Below are positions 26,501 through 35,284 of a stretch of DNA of 64,000 nt, piece after piece. The notes below the pieces were generated by a model. That model saw only the letters and a list, made by a program, of their open reading frames with translations. It searched no databases and was not told where the DNA came from. Source of the DNA: Dehalococcoidia bacterium (GTDB taxonomy: Bacteria; Chloroflexota; Dehalococcoidia; Lucifugimonadales; UBA3495); assembly GCA_003523055.1 (NCBI GenBank), contig DPHC01000017.1, positions 12,334-76,333 on the forward strand, read 5' to 3'. Position 1 is the stretch's first letter; each line of letters begins with the position of its first letter. A program made the position numbers and the translations under genes.

Positions 26501-27163
26501 TTGAAAAAAATTAATACAATAGCTATAGATGGACCCGTAGCTTCAGGAAAAAGCACTGTCGGGGAAATTATTGCTAATAAATTATCATTCCAATATTTAG
26601 ATACCGGAGTGATGTACCGTGCAATAACCTGGCTTGTTCAAGAATTAGATATAAATGTTCACGATGAGGATCAATTAAGAGAATGTATCGTAAATAATCC
26701 TATTACATTAATAAACCAATTCGGTACCAAAATTAATGTCAATGGCCGTGATTTGGAATCAGAATTGCGATCTCCAGGAATAGATCAGGCAGTATCAGAT
26801 ATATCTAAACTTGCCGTTGTAAGAACAATGATGGTTCATCAGCAGCAAGCTATCGCGTCAAAATCTGATGGTATTGTGATGGTTGGAAGAGATATTGGAA
26901 CCGTAGTTTTAGAGAATGCTGATTTGAAAATATTTTTGCAAGCAAGTGTGGAAGCCAGGGCTAAGAGACGTTTAGCTGACAGGAAGTCATTAGGATTACC
27001 GACGAATTTAACCGATATGGTATATGAAATTACTCAACGAGATTTTATAGATGAAAATAGAGACATATCGCCATTAAAACCTGCTATAGATGCTGTGATA
27101 ATAGATACAGATAATTTGGATAAACATGAGGTAGTGGATTATATAATAAATATATGCGAATGA
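26501..27163 (+). CDS. cmk: Cytidylate kinase
   Basis: A 220-residue kinase that phosphorylates CMP and dCMP. Seen: the P-loop IAIDGPVASGKST, YLDTGVMYRA, GRDIGTVV and the LID region DRKSLG. I chose the TTG at 26501 (MKKINTIAIDGP) because AGGA lies five bases upstream and it gives the usual N-terminus; a TTG at 26483 would add six residues. No ATG is available. It overlaps plsC. Confidence 0.93.
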   Translation: MKKINTIAIDGPVASGKSTVGEIIANKLSFQYLDTGVMYRAITWLVQELDINVHDEDQLRECIVNNPITLINQFGTKINVNGRDLESELRSPGIDQAVSDISKLAVVRTMMVHQQQAIASKSDGIVMVGRDIGTVVLENADLKIFLQASVEARAKRRLADRKSLGLPTNLTDMVYEITQRDFIDENRDISPLKPAIDAVIIDTDNLDKHEVVDYIINICE

Positions 27164-27819
27164 ATGATGTAAATATATCAGTAGTATTTTACTTTTTGAG
27201 AGGTTTAGCCAGACTTTGCTTCAAATCTTTTAGCAAAATCATTGTTGAAGGTATTGAAAATATACCACCATATGGACCGCTTATCGTGGTGTGTAATCAT
27301 GTGTCATATAATGATCCTCCATATGTAGCTGCTATATTTCCTAGGCCAGTATTTTTTCTCGGTAAAAAGGAACTTTTCGGAAAAAAAATTATAGGCACAA
27401 TACTTAAAAAAGTGAACGTTATACCTCTAGACAGATCAGCTATGGGAATATCGGGTTTGAAATCTGCTCTGAGATTGTTAGGCAAAGATCAAGTTATGGT
27501 TGTTTTCCCTGAAGGTTCCAGGAGCAGAGATGGATCGTTGAAAAAAGGGCAAAAAGGAGTAAGTTTTATGGCTTTAAAGTCAGAATCTCCAATTATTCCA
27601 ATAGCAATAACTGGCACTGACTCTTTTCCTGTTTGGAGACTTTGGATGCCACTTAAAACTGTTCATATAAAGATAGGTACGGCTTTTACACTCCCAGTAA
27701 TAGATGGCCATGTAAACTCATTTGTACTTGCTTCTATAACTGATATGATAATGAATCGGTTATCTGAATTGCTCCCTGCTGATAAAAAAGGAGTTTATCA
27801 TACTAATGGTTTATCATAG
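27160..27819 (+). CDS. plsC: 1-acyl-sn-glycerol-3-phosphate acyltransferase
   Basis: A 219-residue membrane-bound acyltransferase that makes phosphatidic acid. Seen: the NHVSYNDP motif (HX4D catalytic pair), FFLGKKELF, FPEGSRSRDGSLKKGQKG, and IPIAITGTDSFP. The ATG at 27160 overlaps the cmk stop as ATGA; an in-frame ATG at 27154 is the alternative. It follows PlsY (8754-9476) in the lipid pathway. It converges on dapA with 13 bases between stops. Confidence 0.93.
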   Translation: MNDVNISVVFYFLRGLARLCFKSFSKIIVEGIENIPPYGPLIVVCNHVSYNDPPYVAAIFPRPVFFLGKKELFGKKIIGTILKKVNVIPLDRSAMGISGLKSALRLLGKDQVMVVFPEGSRSRDGSLKKGQKGVSFMALKSESPIIPIAITGTDSFPVWRLWMPLKTVHIKIGTAFTLPVIDGHVNSFVLASITDMIMNRLSELLPADKKGVYHTNGLS

Positions 27820-27832
27820 TAAGGTGGCGTCT

Positions 27833-28723
27833 TTACGGCTTTATATCAATATCATATTGACTAACTACTGCTGATATATTAGATAATTCTTCAGGGCTCA
27901 ACGGCACCAAAGGTAATCTAGGATTTCCTACGTTGAATCCTGCATGATTTACAAAGTGTTTAATAGGTATTGGATTGGATACCGAAAACATGACTTTAAA
28001 GATGTTGAACATTCTTCTATGCTCAGCTGCTGCAGTTTCGATATCGCCTTCTAATATCATCCCCATCATATTTTTAATTTGAGTACCAACCAAATGAGAC
28101 AACACGCTTACTACCCCATGTCCTCCCATTGACATAATGTGGAACGTTTCATCATCATTACCGCTCCAGACTTTAAAACCATCAGGTGCCTCTTCAATTA
28201 TTTTGCAAATTTGGGCCAAGTCACTGCTAGCCTCTTTAATGCCAACTATATTGTCTACTTGGCTTAGACGAAGAGTTGTATCATGTGTCATGTTCGTGCT
28301 AGTCCTGCTAGGTACGTTGTATAAGATACAGGGTGTATTAACACTTTCTGCTATAGTTTTAAAATGCTGATATAAGCCTTCTTGAGGGGGTTTGTTATAG
28401 TATGGCACTGTCAATAACAATCCATCTGCCCCGGCTTCCTCTGCTAATTTGCTAATCTCAATGCTTTCTAGTGTATTGTTATTGCTTGTGCCAGCAATAA
28501 CTGTGCCTTTATTACCAATTGCTTCTTTTACGGCTGTAAGTAAGTTTATTTTTTCTTCTTTTGATAACGATGGGGATTCCCCAGTAGTTCCAGAGACTAT
28601 GACTCCATCACTGCCTGAATTGATTAAAGAATTAGCTAGATGCCCTGCTTCATTGTAATTTACGCTACCGTCTTGGTTAAACGGGGTTATCATTGCTGTA
28701 ATCAAACGACCTAAATCACTCAT
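27833..28723 (-). CDS. dapA: 4-hydroxy-tetrahydrodipicolinate synthase
   Basis: A 296-residue aldolase that condenses pyruvate with aspartate semialdehyde. Seen: GTTGESPSLS, YYNKPPQEGLYQH, LYNVPSRT with the catalytic Tyr, and GIKEASSD with the Schiff-base Lys. ATG 28723 is chosen because GGAG lies six bases upstream; the TTG at 28735 would overlap that site. It is separated from asd by 90 bases containing a perfect palindrome and a possible promoter, so it may be regulated apart from the rest of the operon. Confidence 0.96.
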   Translation of the reverse strand: MSDLGRLITAMITPFNQDGSVNYNEAGHLANSLINSGSDGVIVSGTTGESPSLSKEEKINLLTAVKEAIGNKGTVIAGTSNNNTLESIEISKLAEEAGADGLLLTVPYYNKPPQEGLYQHFKTIAESVNTPCILYNVPSRTSTNMTHDTTLRLSQVDNIVGIKEASSDLAQICKIIEEAPDGFKVWSGNDDETFHIMSMGGHGVVSVLSHLVGTQIKNMMGMILEGDIETAAAEHRRMFNIFKVMFSVSNPIPIKHFVNHAGFNVGNPRLPLVPLSPEELSNISAVVSQYDIDIKP

Positions 28724-28752
28724 TGCATGCTCCAATCACTAGTAGTTTTTTG

Positions 28753-28781
28753 ATTGTACATCAAATTTTATAATATCACTA
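28753..28781 (-). promoter_or_regulatory. Possible dapA promoter overlapping the palindrome
   Basis: On the minus strand, TACAAT (28753-28758) with a 17-base spacer to TAGTGA (28776-28781), a poor -35 lying inside the 22-bp palindrome. The start would be about 20 bases before the dapA ATG. Confidence 0.35.
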
Positions 28782-28792
28782 TAGTGATATTA
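28771..28792. promoter_or_regulatory. Perfect 22-bp palindrome, operator-like, between asd and dapA
   Basis: TAATATCACTA (28771-28781) is followed directly by its exact reverse complement TAGTGATATTA (28782-28792). With no loop it looks like a dimeric regulator site rather than an RNA hairpin. It covers the putative -35 of dapA. No regulator gene is adjacent. Confidence 0.5.
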
Positions 28793-28813
28793 ATACCCTG
28801 AGAGCGAATATGT

Positions 28814-29836
28814 TTATACTAATCCTAAAGAAACTAAGGTTTCAGCTATTTGAATTGAGTTTAGAGATGCTCCTTTTCGAAGGTTGTCAGAGACGATCCA
28901 TAAAACTATTCCGTTTTGGGTTGAAACATCTTCCCGTATTCTTCCCACATATATATCATCTTCGCCTTCAATGTCGTATGGCATAGGGTAGATATCTTGA
29001 GATGGATCGTCCATCACTGTAATACCAGGGAATGATTGTAATTTAGTTTTTATTTCTGAAACATTGGGTTTGGTTTTAAATTCTATGTGCACTGCTTCAC
29101 TGTGAGATATAAAGACAGGTACTCTGGCACAAGTTGCTGATACTGCTAATTGGGGCATGTGTAGTATTTTTTTAGTTTCATCGATCATTTTTTGTTCTTC
29201 TTTCGTATATCCGTTGTCTAGGAAATCATCAATTCTTGGAATAACATTAAATCCTATTTGATCAGTTTCAGAAATACTTGGTGACCCATTTATTATATGT
29301 TGGGTTTCTGCTCGGAGTGCTTCCATAGCAGCTGAACCTGCCCCAGACACAGATTGGTATGTTGCTGCAGTGACCCGTGTGATTTCACTTAAGCCACTCA
29401 ATGCTTTCAAAACCATCACCAAAGGGGTTGTTGAGCAATTAGGAATCGATATTATGCCTTCGTGCCATGTACAATCATCTCCATTAACTTCAGGTACTAC
29501 TAATGGGACATTGGATTCCATTCTAAACGCTGAACTATCATCTATCACTATTGCTCCAGATTTCACCACGTACGGTGCAAGCATTTGACTGATTTCAGAG
29601 CTAACAGATATGAATGCTATATCAATTCCAGCAAATGAATTTGTGGAGGTTTCTTCTACAGTGATTTTATTGTTTCCGATTGTTAATTGCTTTCCTGCAG
29701 AACGCTTAGAAGCTAAAAGTTTCAATTTAGGTAGATTAGTATATTTTTGCGTGAGTATATTAAGAAATTCTGTACCTACAGCGCCGGTAGCTCCTACTAC
29801 TGCTATATTGAGATCTGATATGCTGGTTTTAGGCAT
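28814..29836 (-). CDS. asd: Aspartate-semialdehyde dehydrogenase
   Basis: A 340-residue NADP-dependent enzyme making aspartate semialdehyde for the lysine and threonine branches. Seen: the Rossmann loop VVGATGAVG, SIPNCSTTPLVMVL with the nucleophilic Cys, QSVSGAGSAAMEAL, and the His-containing C-terminal region. Length is normal. The ATG lies one base after the dapB stop, so the two are coupled. Its product supplies dapA downstream and thrC at 12.4 kb. Confidence 0.95.
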   Translation of the reverse strand: MPKTSISDLNIAVVGATGAVGTEFLNILTQKYTNLPKLKLLASKRSAGKQLTIGNNKITVEETSTNSFAGIDIAFISVSSEISQMLAPYVVKSGAIVIDDSSAFRMESNVPLVVPEVNGDDCTWHEGIISIPNCSTTPLVMVLKALSGLSEITRVTAATYQSVSGAGSAAMEALRAETQHIINGSPSISETDQIGFNVIPRIDDFLDNGYTKEEQKMIDETKKILHMPQLAVSATCARVPVFISHSEAVHIEFKTKPNVSEIKTKLQSFPGITVMDDPSQDIYPMPYDIEGEDDIYVGRIREDVSTQNGIVLWIVSDNLRKGASLNSIQIAETLVSLGLV

Positions 29837-29837
29837 G

Positions 29838-30632
29838 CTAAATTCCTAATATATTTTCTAACCCTATGGTGAATACAGAATTAGAATAAACATAATTTAT
29901 AGTTTTTATCACTCCAGGCATATAGCATTCTCGGTCTAATGTGTCATGTTTCAGTGTTAATATTTGGCCGGACGTTCCAAAGATTACTTCATGGTGAGAA
30001 GATCTTCCAGGTAATCTTATACTGTGGATTGACACGCCTTGCTTTTCTCCACCTCTGGTGTTGTCTAGCGTTTCCATTTCAGCATTATTACGAGAATACT
30101 CTTTGTTTTTTGTTAACACGTTCGCTAAATCTAAAGCGAAGCCTGAAGGAGTATCAATTTTATGCTCATGATGAGATTCAATGATATCAACATAGTCGAA
30201 ATATTGGGAAGCCTCTTCACACAATTTTCTCAATACCACAGCTCCTATAGCAAACATAGGGATGATCGCAAGCCCAGTTTGGTATAGGTTTTGCAGTGAA
30301 GCCAGTACTTCGGTGTCCTCTTTAGATAATCCACTAATTCCAACCACTGTGTGGATCCCATTTGATATTACAAGCTGTGCATTTTCTATAAATGCCGTGG
30401 CGTTAGTAAAATCTACATAGATATCCGGATTAGTTTGATTAATCAATTGTTCCAGATTAGAACTGAGAGGTACGGAATCTCCGTTATTTAATTTGATTGA
30501 GCCTTCTTGGCTCGATCCTGGAGAACAAGTTCCGCCAACGAGTTCTAGATTTGGCTCCCGTTGGATAGCATTAACAGTATGTTGGCCCATCCTTCCGGTT
30601 GCACCACCGACTAAAACTTTAATATTTGTCAT
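29838..30632 (-). CDS. dapB: 4-hydroxy-tetrahydrodipicolinate reductase
   Basis: A 264-residue NAD(P)H reductase, the step after DapA. Seen: the cofactor loop GGATGRMGQ, VGISGLS, and the family signature ESHHEHKIDTPSG with catalytic His and Lys. The usual Asn-rich APNFSIG segment reads IPMFAIGAVV here, a modest divergence. It sits between pnp (21 bases upstream) and asd in a rpsO-pnp-dapB-asd-dapA run. Confidence 0.95.
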   Translation of the reverse strand: MTNIKVLVGGATGRMGQHTVNAIQREPNLELVGGTCSPGSSQEGSIKLNNGDSVPLSSNLEQLINQTNPDIYVDFTNATAFIENAQLVISNGIHTVVGISGLSKEDTEVLASLQNLYQTGLAIIPMFAIGAVVLRKLCEEASQYFDYVDIIESHHEHKIDTPSGFALDLANVLTKNKEYSRNNAEMETLDNTRGGEKQGVSIHSIRLPGRSSHHEVIFGTSGQILTLKHDTLDRECYMPGVIKTINYVYSNSVFTIGLENILGI

Positions 30633-30653
30633 AGCAGTTCACCTACGTATATG

Positions 30654-32843
30654 TTATCTTCCGCGATTGCGATCTCGGAAGTTAGGTCTACGGTTATTGT
30701 TACGGTCTCCACCGAAGTTATTTTGTTTAGGTGGAGGTGTGTAATTATTTGTAACAGATGGTTCTTCAGATCCTTCGAATAATGCTTTCCTGGATATGTT
30801 TATTCTACCCATGCGGTCGATTTCTCGAATGATTACAGTTAATTCTTTGCCTTCGGCAACGTCATCTTGTTCGATATTGCCAAGGTCTTCATTCCTGATA
30901 AGTCCATCTTTACCAGGCATTAGTGTAACAAAGATCCCAAAATCAACCGCCCTTGCTATTTTACCAGTAATGATATCGCCTACTTCTAGCTCTCGAGTAA
31001 GGTTTTCAATTGTAGATTTTGCTTTTTCAATCATATCGCCATCTGCAGATCCTATAGTGACTTCTCCTTCGTCATTTATGTCTATAGTACAACCAGTTTC
31101 TTCTATGATGGATTTGATAGTTGCTCCACGTGAACCTATTACAGCACCGATTTTGTCTACGGGAACTTTGATTCTTATCATTTTAGGAGCATGGGGGCTT
31201 ATATCTTCATTGGTAGCATTAATTGACGAACTCATTTTGTCTAAGATGAATAACCTTCCTGTCCGAGCCTGTTCCAATGCTTGTGAGAGTATTTCTTCTG
31301 TTAAACCTTTAATTTTGATATCCATTTGCAATGCATTTACACCATTTTCGGTGCCCGCAACTTTGAAGTCCATATCACCTAAGAAATCTTCTAATCCTTG
31401 GATGTCGCTTAAAACTGCATGCCCACTTACGTCTGATATTAATCCCATGGCAATTCCAGCAACAGGGGATTTCATAGGGACTCCTGCATGCATAAGAGCC
31501 ATCGATGTTGCGCAAACACTAGCCATAGATGTGCTACCATTGGAAGCTAAAACTTCAGAAACCACTCTTAAAGCGTATGGAAATTCTTCTTCGGTTGGCA
31601 AGCAAGCGATTATGGCTCTTTCAGCTAAGGCTCCGTGTCCTATTTCTCGTCTGCCTGGGGAGCCTCCTCGTCTGGGTTCTCCAACTGAATATCCTGGGAA
31701 ATTATAGTGGTGCATAAATCTTTTTGTATTTTCTTTTAAGTTAACACCGTCAATAGTTTGTTTAAGTGTGAGTGATCCCAAAGTTGCGATAGACATTACT
31801 TGAGTTTGGCCTCGGGTAAATAGTGCTGAACCGTGGACTCGTGGCAGTATTCCCACTTCTGATGAGATTTGTCTTATTTCATCTATCTTTCTTCCGTCAG
31901 GTCTAATGCCTTCAGTTAATATTCTACCTCGTATTTTTTGTTTTAGAACGTTCCTATAAGATCCATCAAGTTCAGAAGCGGTGTACTCTGACGATAGAGA
32001 GGTTACCACTTCTTCTTTTAATTCGTCTAAGCTTTGTTCACTAGATAACCGAGTCGGAAACTTGTCTAAAATTTTTGTGAGTTCTTCTGAGATCAATCCA
32101 CTAATGGCAGCTTCTCTTTTGACGGCCTCTGGATCCTCTGGAAGTACTTCACGTTTTGGTTTCCCCACTATGCTTTGCAATTCAGTAATCATATCTATCA
32201 CGATTTGATTGGCTTCTTGAGCCTTTTTGAAACCCTCTAATATGATCGATTCGCTTACTTCATCACATCCTGCTTCTACCATCACTACCGCATCTTTTGT
32301 GCTAGATACGATCATATTTAATTGATCATTGGCTATTTCGTCGAAAGTAGGATTAATTGAGAATCCATTATCATTATGGCCAACTCTACAGGCAGAGATC
32401 GGTCCATCAAATGGCAGTGTGGATATTGTCAAACATGCGAATGCTCCGATCATAGCAAGTATTTCCGGAGGATTCTGTTGGTCAGCTGATAGAACTGTCA
32501 CAACCATTTGAATTTCGTTATGTAAGTTTTTTGGGAATAATGGCCGGATTGATCGGTCGATTAACCGGCAATTCAATATCGATTCTGATGTAGGTCGGCC
32601 TTCTCGCCTGAAAAAACTGCCAGGTATTTTACCTGCGGCATACAATTTTTCTTCATAATCTACCGTGAGTGGCAAGAAATCTACGTCTTCTCTGGGTTTC
32701 TTGGCCATGACTACAGTTGCTAATATTACGGTTTCTCCGCAAGTAACAGTGACTGCTGCATCAGCCAAGCCTGCTATTTTACCTGTTTCTATTTCTATAG
32801 TTTTTCCGAATATATCTCGGGATAATTTGGTTACATTTGACAT
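30654..32843 (-). CDS. pnp: Polyribonucleotide nucleotidyltransferase (PNPase)
   Basis: A 729-residue phosphorolytic 3'-5' exoribonuclease. Two RNase PH domains are seen (first with FFRREGRPTSESILNCRLIDR, second with GRKIDEIRQISSE and GSTSMASVCA), then a KH domain (VIGSRGATIKSIIEETG) and an S1 domain (GKIARAVDFGIFV). The tail after about residue 700 is Asn/Arg/Gly-rich with no fold and could bind RNA. It follows rpsO by 108 bases, the classical arrangement in which PNPase controls its own mRNA. Confidence 0.98.
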   Translation of the reverse strand: MSNVTKLSRDIFGKTIEIETGKIAGLADAAVTVTCGETVILATVVMAKKPREDVDFLPLTVDYEEKLYAAGKIPGSFFRREGRPTSESILNCRLIDRSIRPLFPKNLHNEIQMVVTVLSADQQNPPEILAMIGAFACLTISTLPFDGPISACRVGHNDNGFSINPTFDEIANDQLNMIVSSTKDAVVMVEAGCDEVSESIILEGFKKAQEANQIVIDMITELQSIVGKPKREVLPEDPEAVKREAAISGLISEELTKILDKFPTRLSSEQSLDELKEEVVTSLSSEYTASELDGSYRNVLKQKIRGRILTEGIRPDGRKIDEIRQISSEVGILPRVHGSALFTRGQTQVMSIATLGSLTLKQTIDGVNLKENTKRFMHHYNFPGYSVGEPRRGGSPGRREIGHGALAERAIIACLPTEEEFPYALRVVSEVLASNGSTSMASVCATSMALMHAGVPMKSPVAGIAMGLISDVSGHAVLSDIQGLEDFLGDMDFKVAGTENGVNALQMDIKIKGLTEEILSQALEQARTGRLFILDKMSSSINATNEDISPHAPKMIRIKVPVDKIGAVIGSRGATIKSIIEETGCTIDINDEGEVTIGSADGDMIEKAKSTIENLTRELEVGDIITGKIARAVDFGIFVTLMPGKDGLIRNEDLGNIEQDDVAEGKELTVIIREIDRMGRINISRKALFEGSEEPSVTNNYTPPPKQNNFGGDRNNNRRPNFRDRNRGR

Positions 32844-32951
32844 GATTGGATATTACCTCTATTCATTAATTGTTGATTGTTGCCCGTAGATAAAATAAGA
32901 AAGTTTAATGATTTAAGCTGTACTGAATACGTGACCGGATTCTTATTGATA

Positions 32952-33218
32952 CTATCTGCGAAGGCCCAACTTACTAATCAATGTTTGATAGCGGTTGATA
33001 TCTTCTTTGTTGAGGTAGTTTAGAAGGCGACGGCGTTGAGACACTAATCCTACGAGACCCCGTCTTGAGTGAACATCTTTCTTGTTAGATTGTAGATGTC
33101 CGGTTATTTGTTTGATTCTTTCAGTTAGCAGTGCTACTTGCACTTCTGTAGATCCACTGTCTGTATCGTGCAATCTATATTCTTCAGTTAGTCTAGTTTT
33201 CGTTTCTATATCTAGCAT
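32952..33218 (-). CDS. rpsO: 30S ribosomal protein S15
   Basis: An 88-residue 16S rRNA-binding protein of the small subunit. Seen: [34 protein letters not shown] and RRRLLNYL, the conserved S15 pattern with the QRRRLL helix. It is the first gene of the rpsO-pnp-dap operon. Confidence 0.97.
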   Translation of the reverse strand: MLDIETKTRLTEEYRLHDTDSGSTEVQVALLTERIKQITGHLQSNKKDVHSRRGLVGLVSQRRRLLNYLNKEDINRYQTLISKLGLRR

Positions 33219-33263
33219 TTACTCGTTCTTTATTATTTTATTTCCTTTTCTCAATCGTGTGAA

Positions 33264-33292
33264 ATTCTATCATAATTGTTCTTGAATGGAAA
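33264..33292 (-). promoter_or_regulatory. Promoter of the rpsO-pnp-dap operon
   Basis: On the minus strand: TTTCCA, 17-base spacer and an extended -10 TGA-TAGAAT. It overlaps the divergent promoter of the Rieske gene. Confidence 0.45.
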
Positions 33293-33310
33293 TACTGTTA
33301 CTAATACAAT
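33282..33310 (+). promoter_or_regulatory. Sigma-70 promoter of the Rieske gene
   Basis: TTGAAT (33282-33287), 17-base spacer and TACAAT (33305-33310), 28 bases before the ATG at 33339. Confidence 0.6.
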
Positions 33311-33338
33311 ACTGTTAAGAAGATTAAAGGAGAAACAC

Positions 33339-33662
33339 ATGCCTGATTCTAATTTTGAAAAAGTAGCCTCTTTGGAAGAGATTGATGATGGACATACCAT
33401 CTCAATTGAAATTGGAGACGACCAAGTTCTAGTAGCTAATGTTGGAGGAGTGATTTATGCTACTGATGATGTGTGCAGCCATGCTTATGCAATGTTGTCA
33501 GAAGGAGATTTAGATGGAGATCAAATTGAGTGTCCATTACACGGAGCTTTATTTAGTCTAAAAACTGGCGAGCCTTCATCTCCACCTGCAAGTGAACCTA
33601 TTCGCACCTTTCAAGTGGAAATCGATGGAAATGATATTTATGTAGGACCTGAAAAAGATTAG
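33339..33662 (+). CDS. Rieske [2Fe-2S] ferredoxin-like protein
   Basis: A 107-residue single-domain Rieske protein. The cluster ligands are seen as VCSHAYA (CxH) and ECPLHGALF (CxxH), 16 residues apart. Small soluble Rieske proteins are the electron carriers of ring-hydroxylating dioxygenases or the small subunit type of nitrite reductase. No oxygenase is adjacent, so the partner is unknown. ATG 33339 has AAAGGAG upstream; a longer frame from 33276 would run through the promoter. Confidence 0.9.
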   Translation: MPDSNFEKVASLEEIDDGHTISIEIGDDQVLVANVGGVIYATDDVCSHAYAMLSEGDLDGDQIECPLHGALFSLKTGEPSSPPASEPIRTFQVEIDGNDIYVGPEKD

Positions 33663-33706
33663 ATTTGATATTGTTTTCTAGATTGAGAATATTAATCAGT
33701 AACAAT

Positions 33707-34258
33707 CTAATTTATGGGCCAATATTTATAGAGAACTTTGCCTAATATCTGTGTTCTTTTCACAGGCCCCCAGTGTCTGCTGTCATTACTGTTGTCTCTA
33801 TTATCTCCTAAAAGAAAGTATTCTTCTTCTCCCATTAAATATTGGTGGTCGTGCGAATTATTGAAATCACCTATATAAGGTTCAATTAATTTATAACCAT
33901 CGACATATATTGCATTACCCGAAATAGTAATGGTTTCGTTCGGTAAACCAATAACGCGCTTAACAAAATATTGAGTTTCATCTAACGGGTATTTAAATAC
34001 TACAATTTCCCCTCTGACAGGATTATTTAACTCCCAGAGGTCTTCGGAGTTTGTAGTCCAAAATGGAAGTATATGATCTATTTGAGAATAATTAACGGAC
34101 AGATACGTAAATTTATTAATCAGTAAATGGTCGCCACCTTCTAGGCGTGGATCCATACTTGACCCAGAAACTTTATAATTTTGGATCGTTGTGCTCAAAA
34201 TAATAAACACAGTTAACCCAATTAGAGCTAGTTGGTAAATTTCAGTAATTACTTTCAT
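33707..34258 (-). CDS. lepB: Signal peptidase I
   Basis: A 183-residue S26 serine protease with one N-terminal transmembrane helix (about residues 7-25). The catalytic dyad is Ser34 (VSGSSMDP) and Lys100 (YFVKRVIGLP), and the box LGDNRDNSNDSRHWGPV is intact. It should remove signal peptides at the outer face of the membrane, for example from non-lipoprotein exported proteins. A second, shorter S26 protein is at 48244-48705. Confidence 0.93.
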   Translation of the reverse strand: MKVITEIYQLALIGLTVFIILSTTIQNYKVSGSSMDPRLEGGDHLLINKFTYLSVNYSQIDHILPFWTTNSEDLWELNNPVRGEIVVFKYPLDETQYFVKRVIGLPNETITISGNAIYVDGYKLIEPYIGDFNNSHDHQYLMGEEEYFLLGDNRDNSNDSRHWGPVKRTQILGKVLYKYWPIN

Positions 34259-34293
34259 GACAATGTATTTTATTCTCAGATTTATGGAGTTAT

Positions 34294-34323
34294 TTGAGTC
34301 AGTATATCAGTTTTTGTTACAAT
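34294..34323 (+). promoter_or_regulatory. Promoter of the SMP-30/enolase-superfamily operon
   Basis: TTGAGT (34294-34299), 18-base spacer and TACAAT (34318-34323) preceded by TGT, an extended -10 element. Confidence 0.5.
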
Positions 34324-34361
34324 CTCATTTAATAAACAGTTAAGTGATAGGAGAATTTTAA

Positions 34362-35264
34362 ATGAGTTGGAAATTTGAATTGTTGGCAAAGCCCTATGGA
34401 GGAGTTACTGAAGGCCCAGTTTGGGACGGAGAAAATATATTATTTACCCATATACCTACCAGTAGAATAATGAAATGCGACCCTAAGACAAATGTTATTT
34501 CAGAATATTTATTCAATACTAACCATACCAATGGTTTGGCTTTTTCTACAGAAGGTGTTCTTTATGGATGTTGTTCTGGCGGGAGAGCAATCGTTAGGTT
34601 CAACGAAGACGGAAGTCACACAGTAGTGGCTGATGAAGTAGATGGTCAAAAACTTAACACACCAAATGATCTTGCTATTGATAGAAAGGGAAGGATTTGG
34701 TTTACAAACCCTTGGAATGGTGGAAACATTGATCCTTCAGAGACAGAAGAACTTGATAACAGATCAGTTTTAAGAGGAGATCCTCAACCCGACGGAAACT
34801 TTAAAGTAACTAGGGTTACATTTGATACTACTATGCCGAATGGTATTTTAGTGTCCCCGGATGGCAATACTTTGTACGTCGCTGAAAGTAATAGTGAGAA
34901 CAACCAGATAGATAGAGAATTACGGGCTTACCCTATTAACGAAGATGGTAGTTTGAAACCTTACAAATTACTACATGCTTGGGGCAAAGATTCTTATTCG
35001 GTTCATAGAGGTATCGATGGAATGTGTTTGGACTCAGAAGGTAATATAGTTACTACAGCTGGATGGGAATTGGGTGGTCCTGGTCCAATGCTTTATGTTT
35101 TTACTCCGAACGGTAGAATACTTGAAACTCATCCAATTTCTTGCAATCGACCTACTAATGTGTGCTTTGGTGGACCTGATTATAGTAAGGTATATGTCAC
35201 TAGTACCCAAGGACATTTTTTTTCAGCTCAAACTAACCGAAGTGGTTGGGCTATTTACCCATAA
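34362..35264 (+). CDS. SMP-30/gluconolactonase/LRE family protein
   Basis: A 300-residue six-bladed beta-propeller lactonase. The divalent-metal ligands expected in the family are seen: Glu in TEGPVWDG, Asn in NTPNDLAID, Asn in MPNGILVSPDG and Asp in HRGIDGMCLD. Members hydrolyse sugar lactones to acids. It is 20 bases upstream of an enolase-superfamily dehydratase, a natural next step for a sugar acid, so the two likely form a short catabolic operon. TAGGAG precedes the ATG. Confidence 0.88.
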   Translation: MSWKFELLAKPYGGVTEGPVWDGENILFTHIPTSRIMKCDPKTNVISEYLFNTNHTNGLAFSTEGVLYGCCSGGRAIVRFNEDGSHTVVADEVDGQKLNTPNDLAIDRKGRIWFTNPWNGGNIDPSETEELDNRSVLRGDPQPDGNFKVTRVTFDTTMPNGILVSPDGNTLYVAESNSENNQIDRELRAYPINEDGSLKPYKLLHAWGKDSYSVHRGIDGMCLDSEGNIVTTAGWELGGPGPMLYVFTPNGRILETHPISCNRPTNVCFGGPDYSKVYVTSTQGHFFSAQTNRSGWAIYP

Positions 35265-35284
35265 ATATATAAAAGGATATTATT

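Noticed and set aside
30796..31707. Long plus-strand open frame opposite pnp
   Set aside because: It is antisense to conserved PNPase domains and has no recognisable features; a shadow of coding composition.
33679..33709. Terminator between the Rieske gene and lepB
   Set aside because: Only a 7-bp stem with a large loop and no T-tract; too weak to list.
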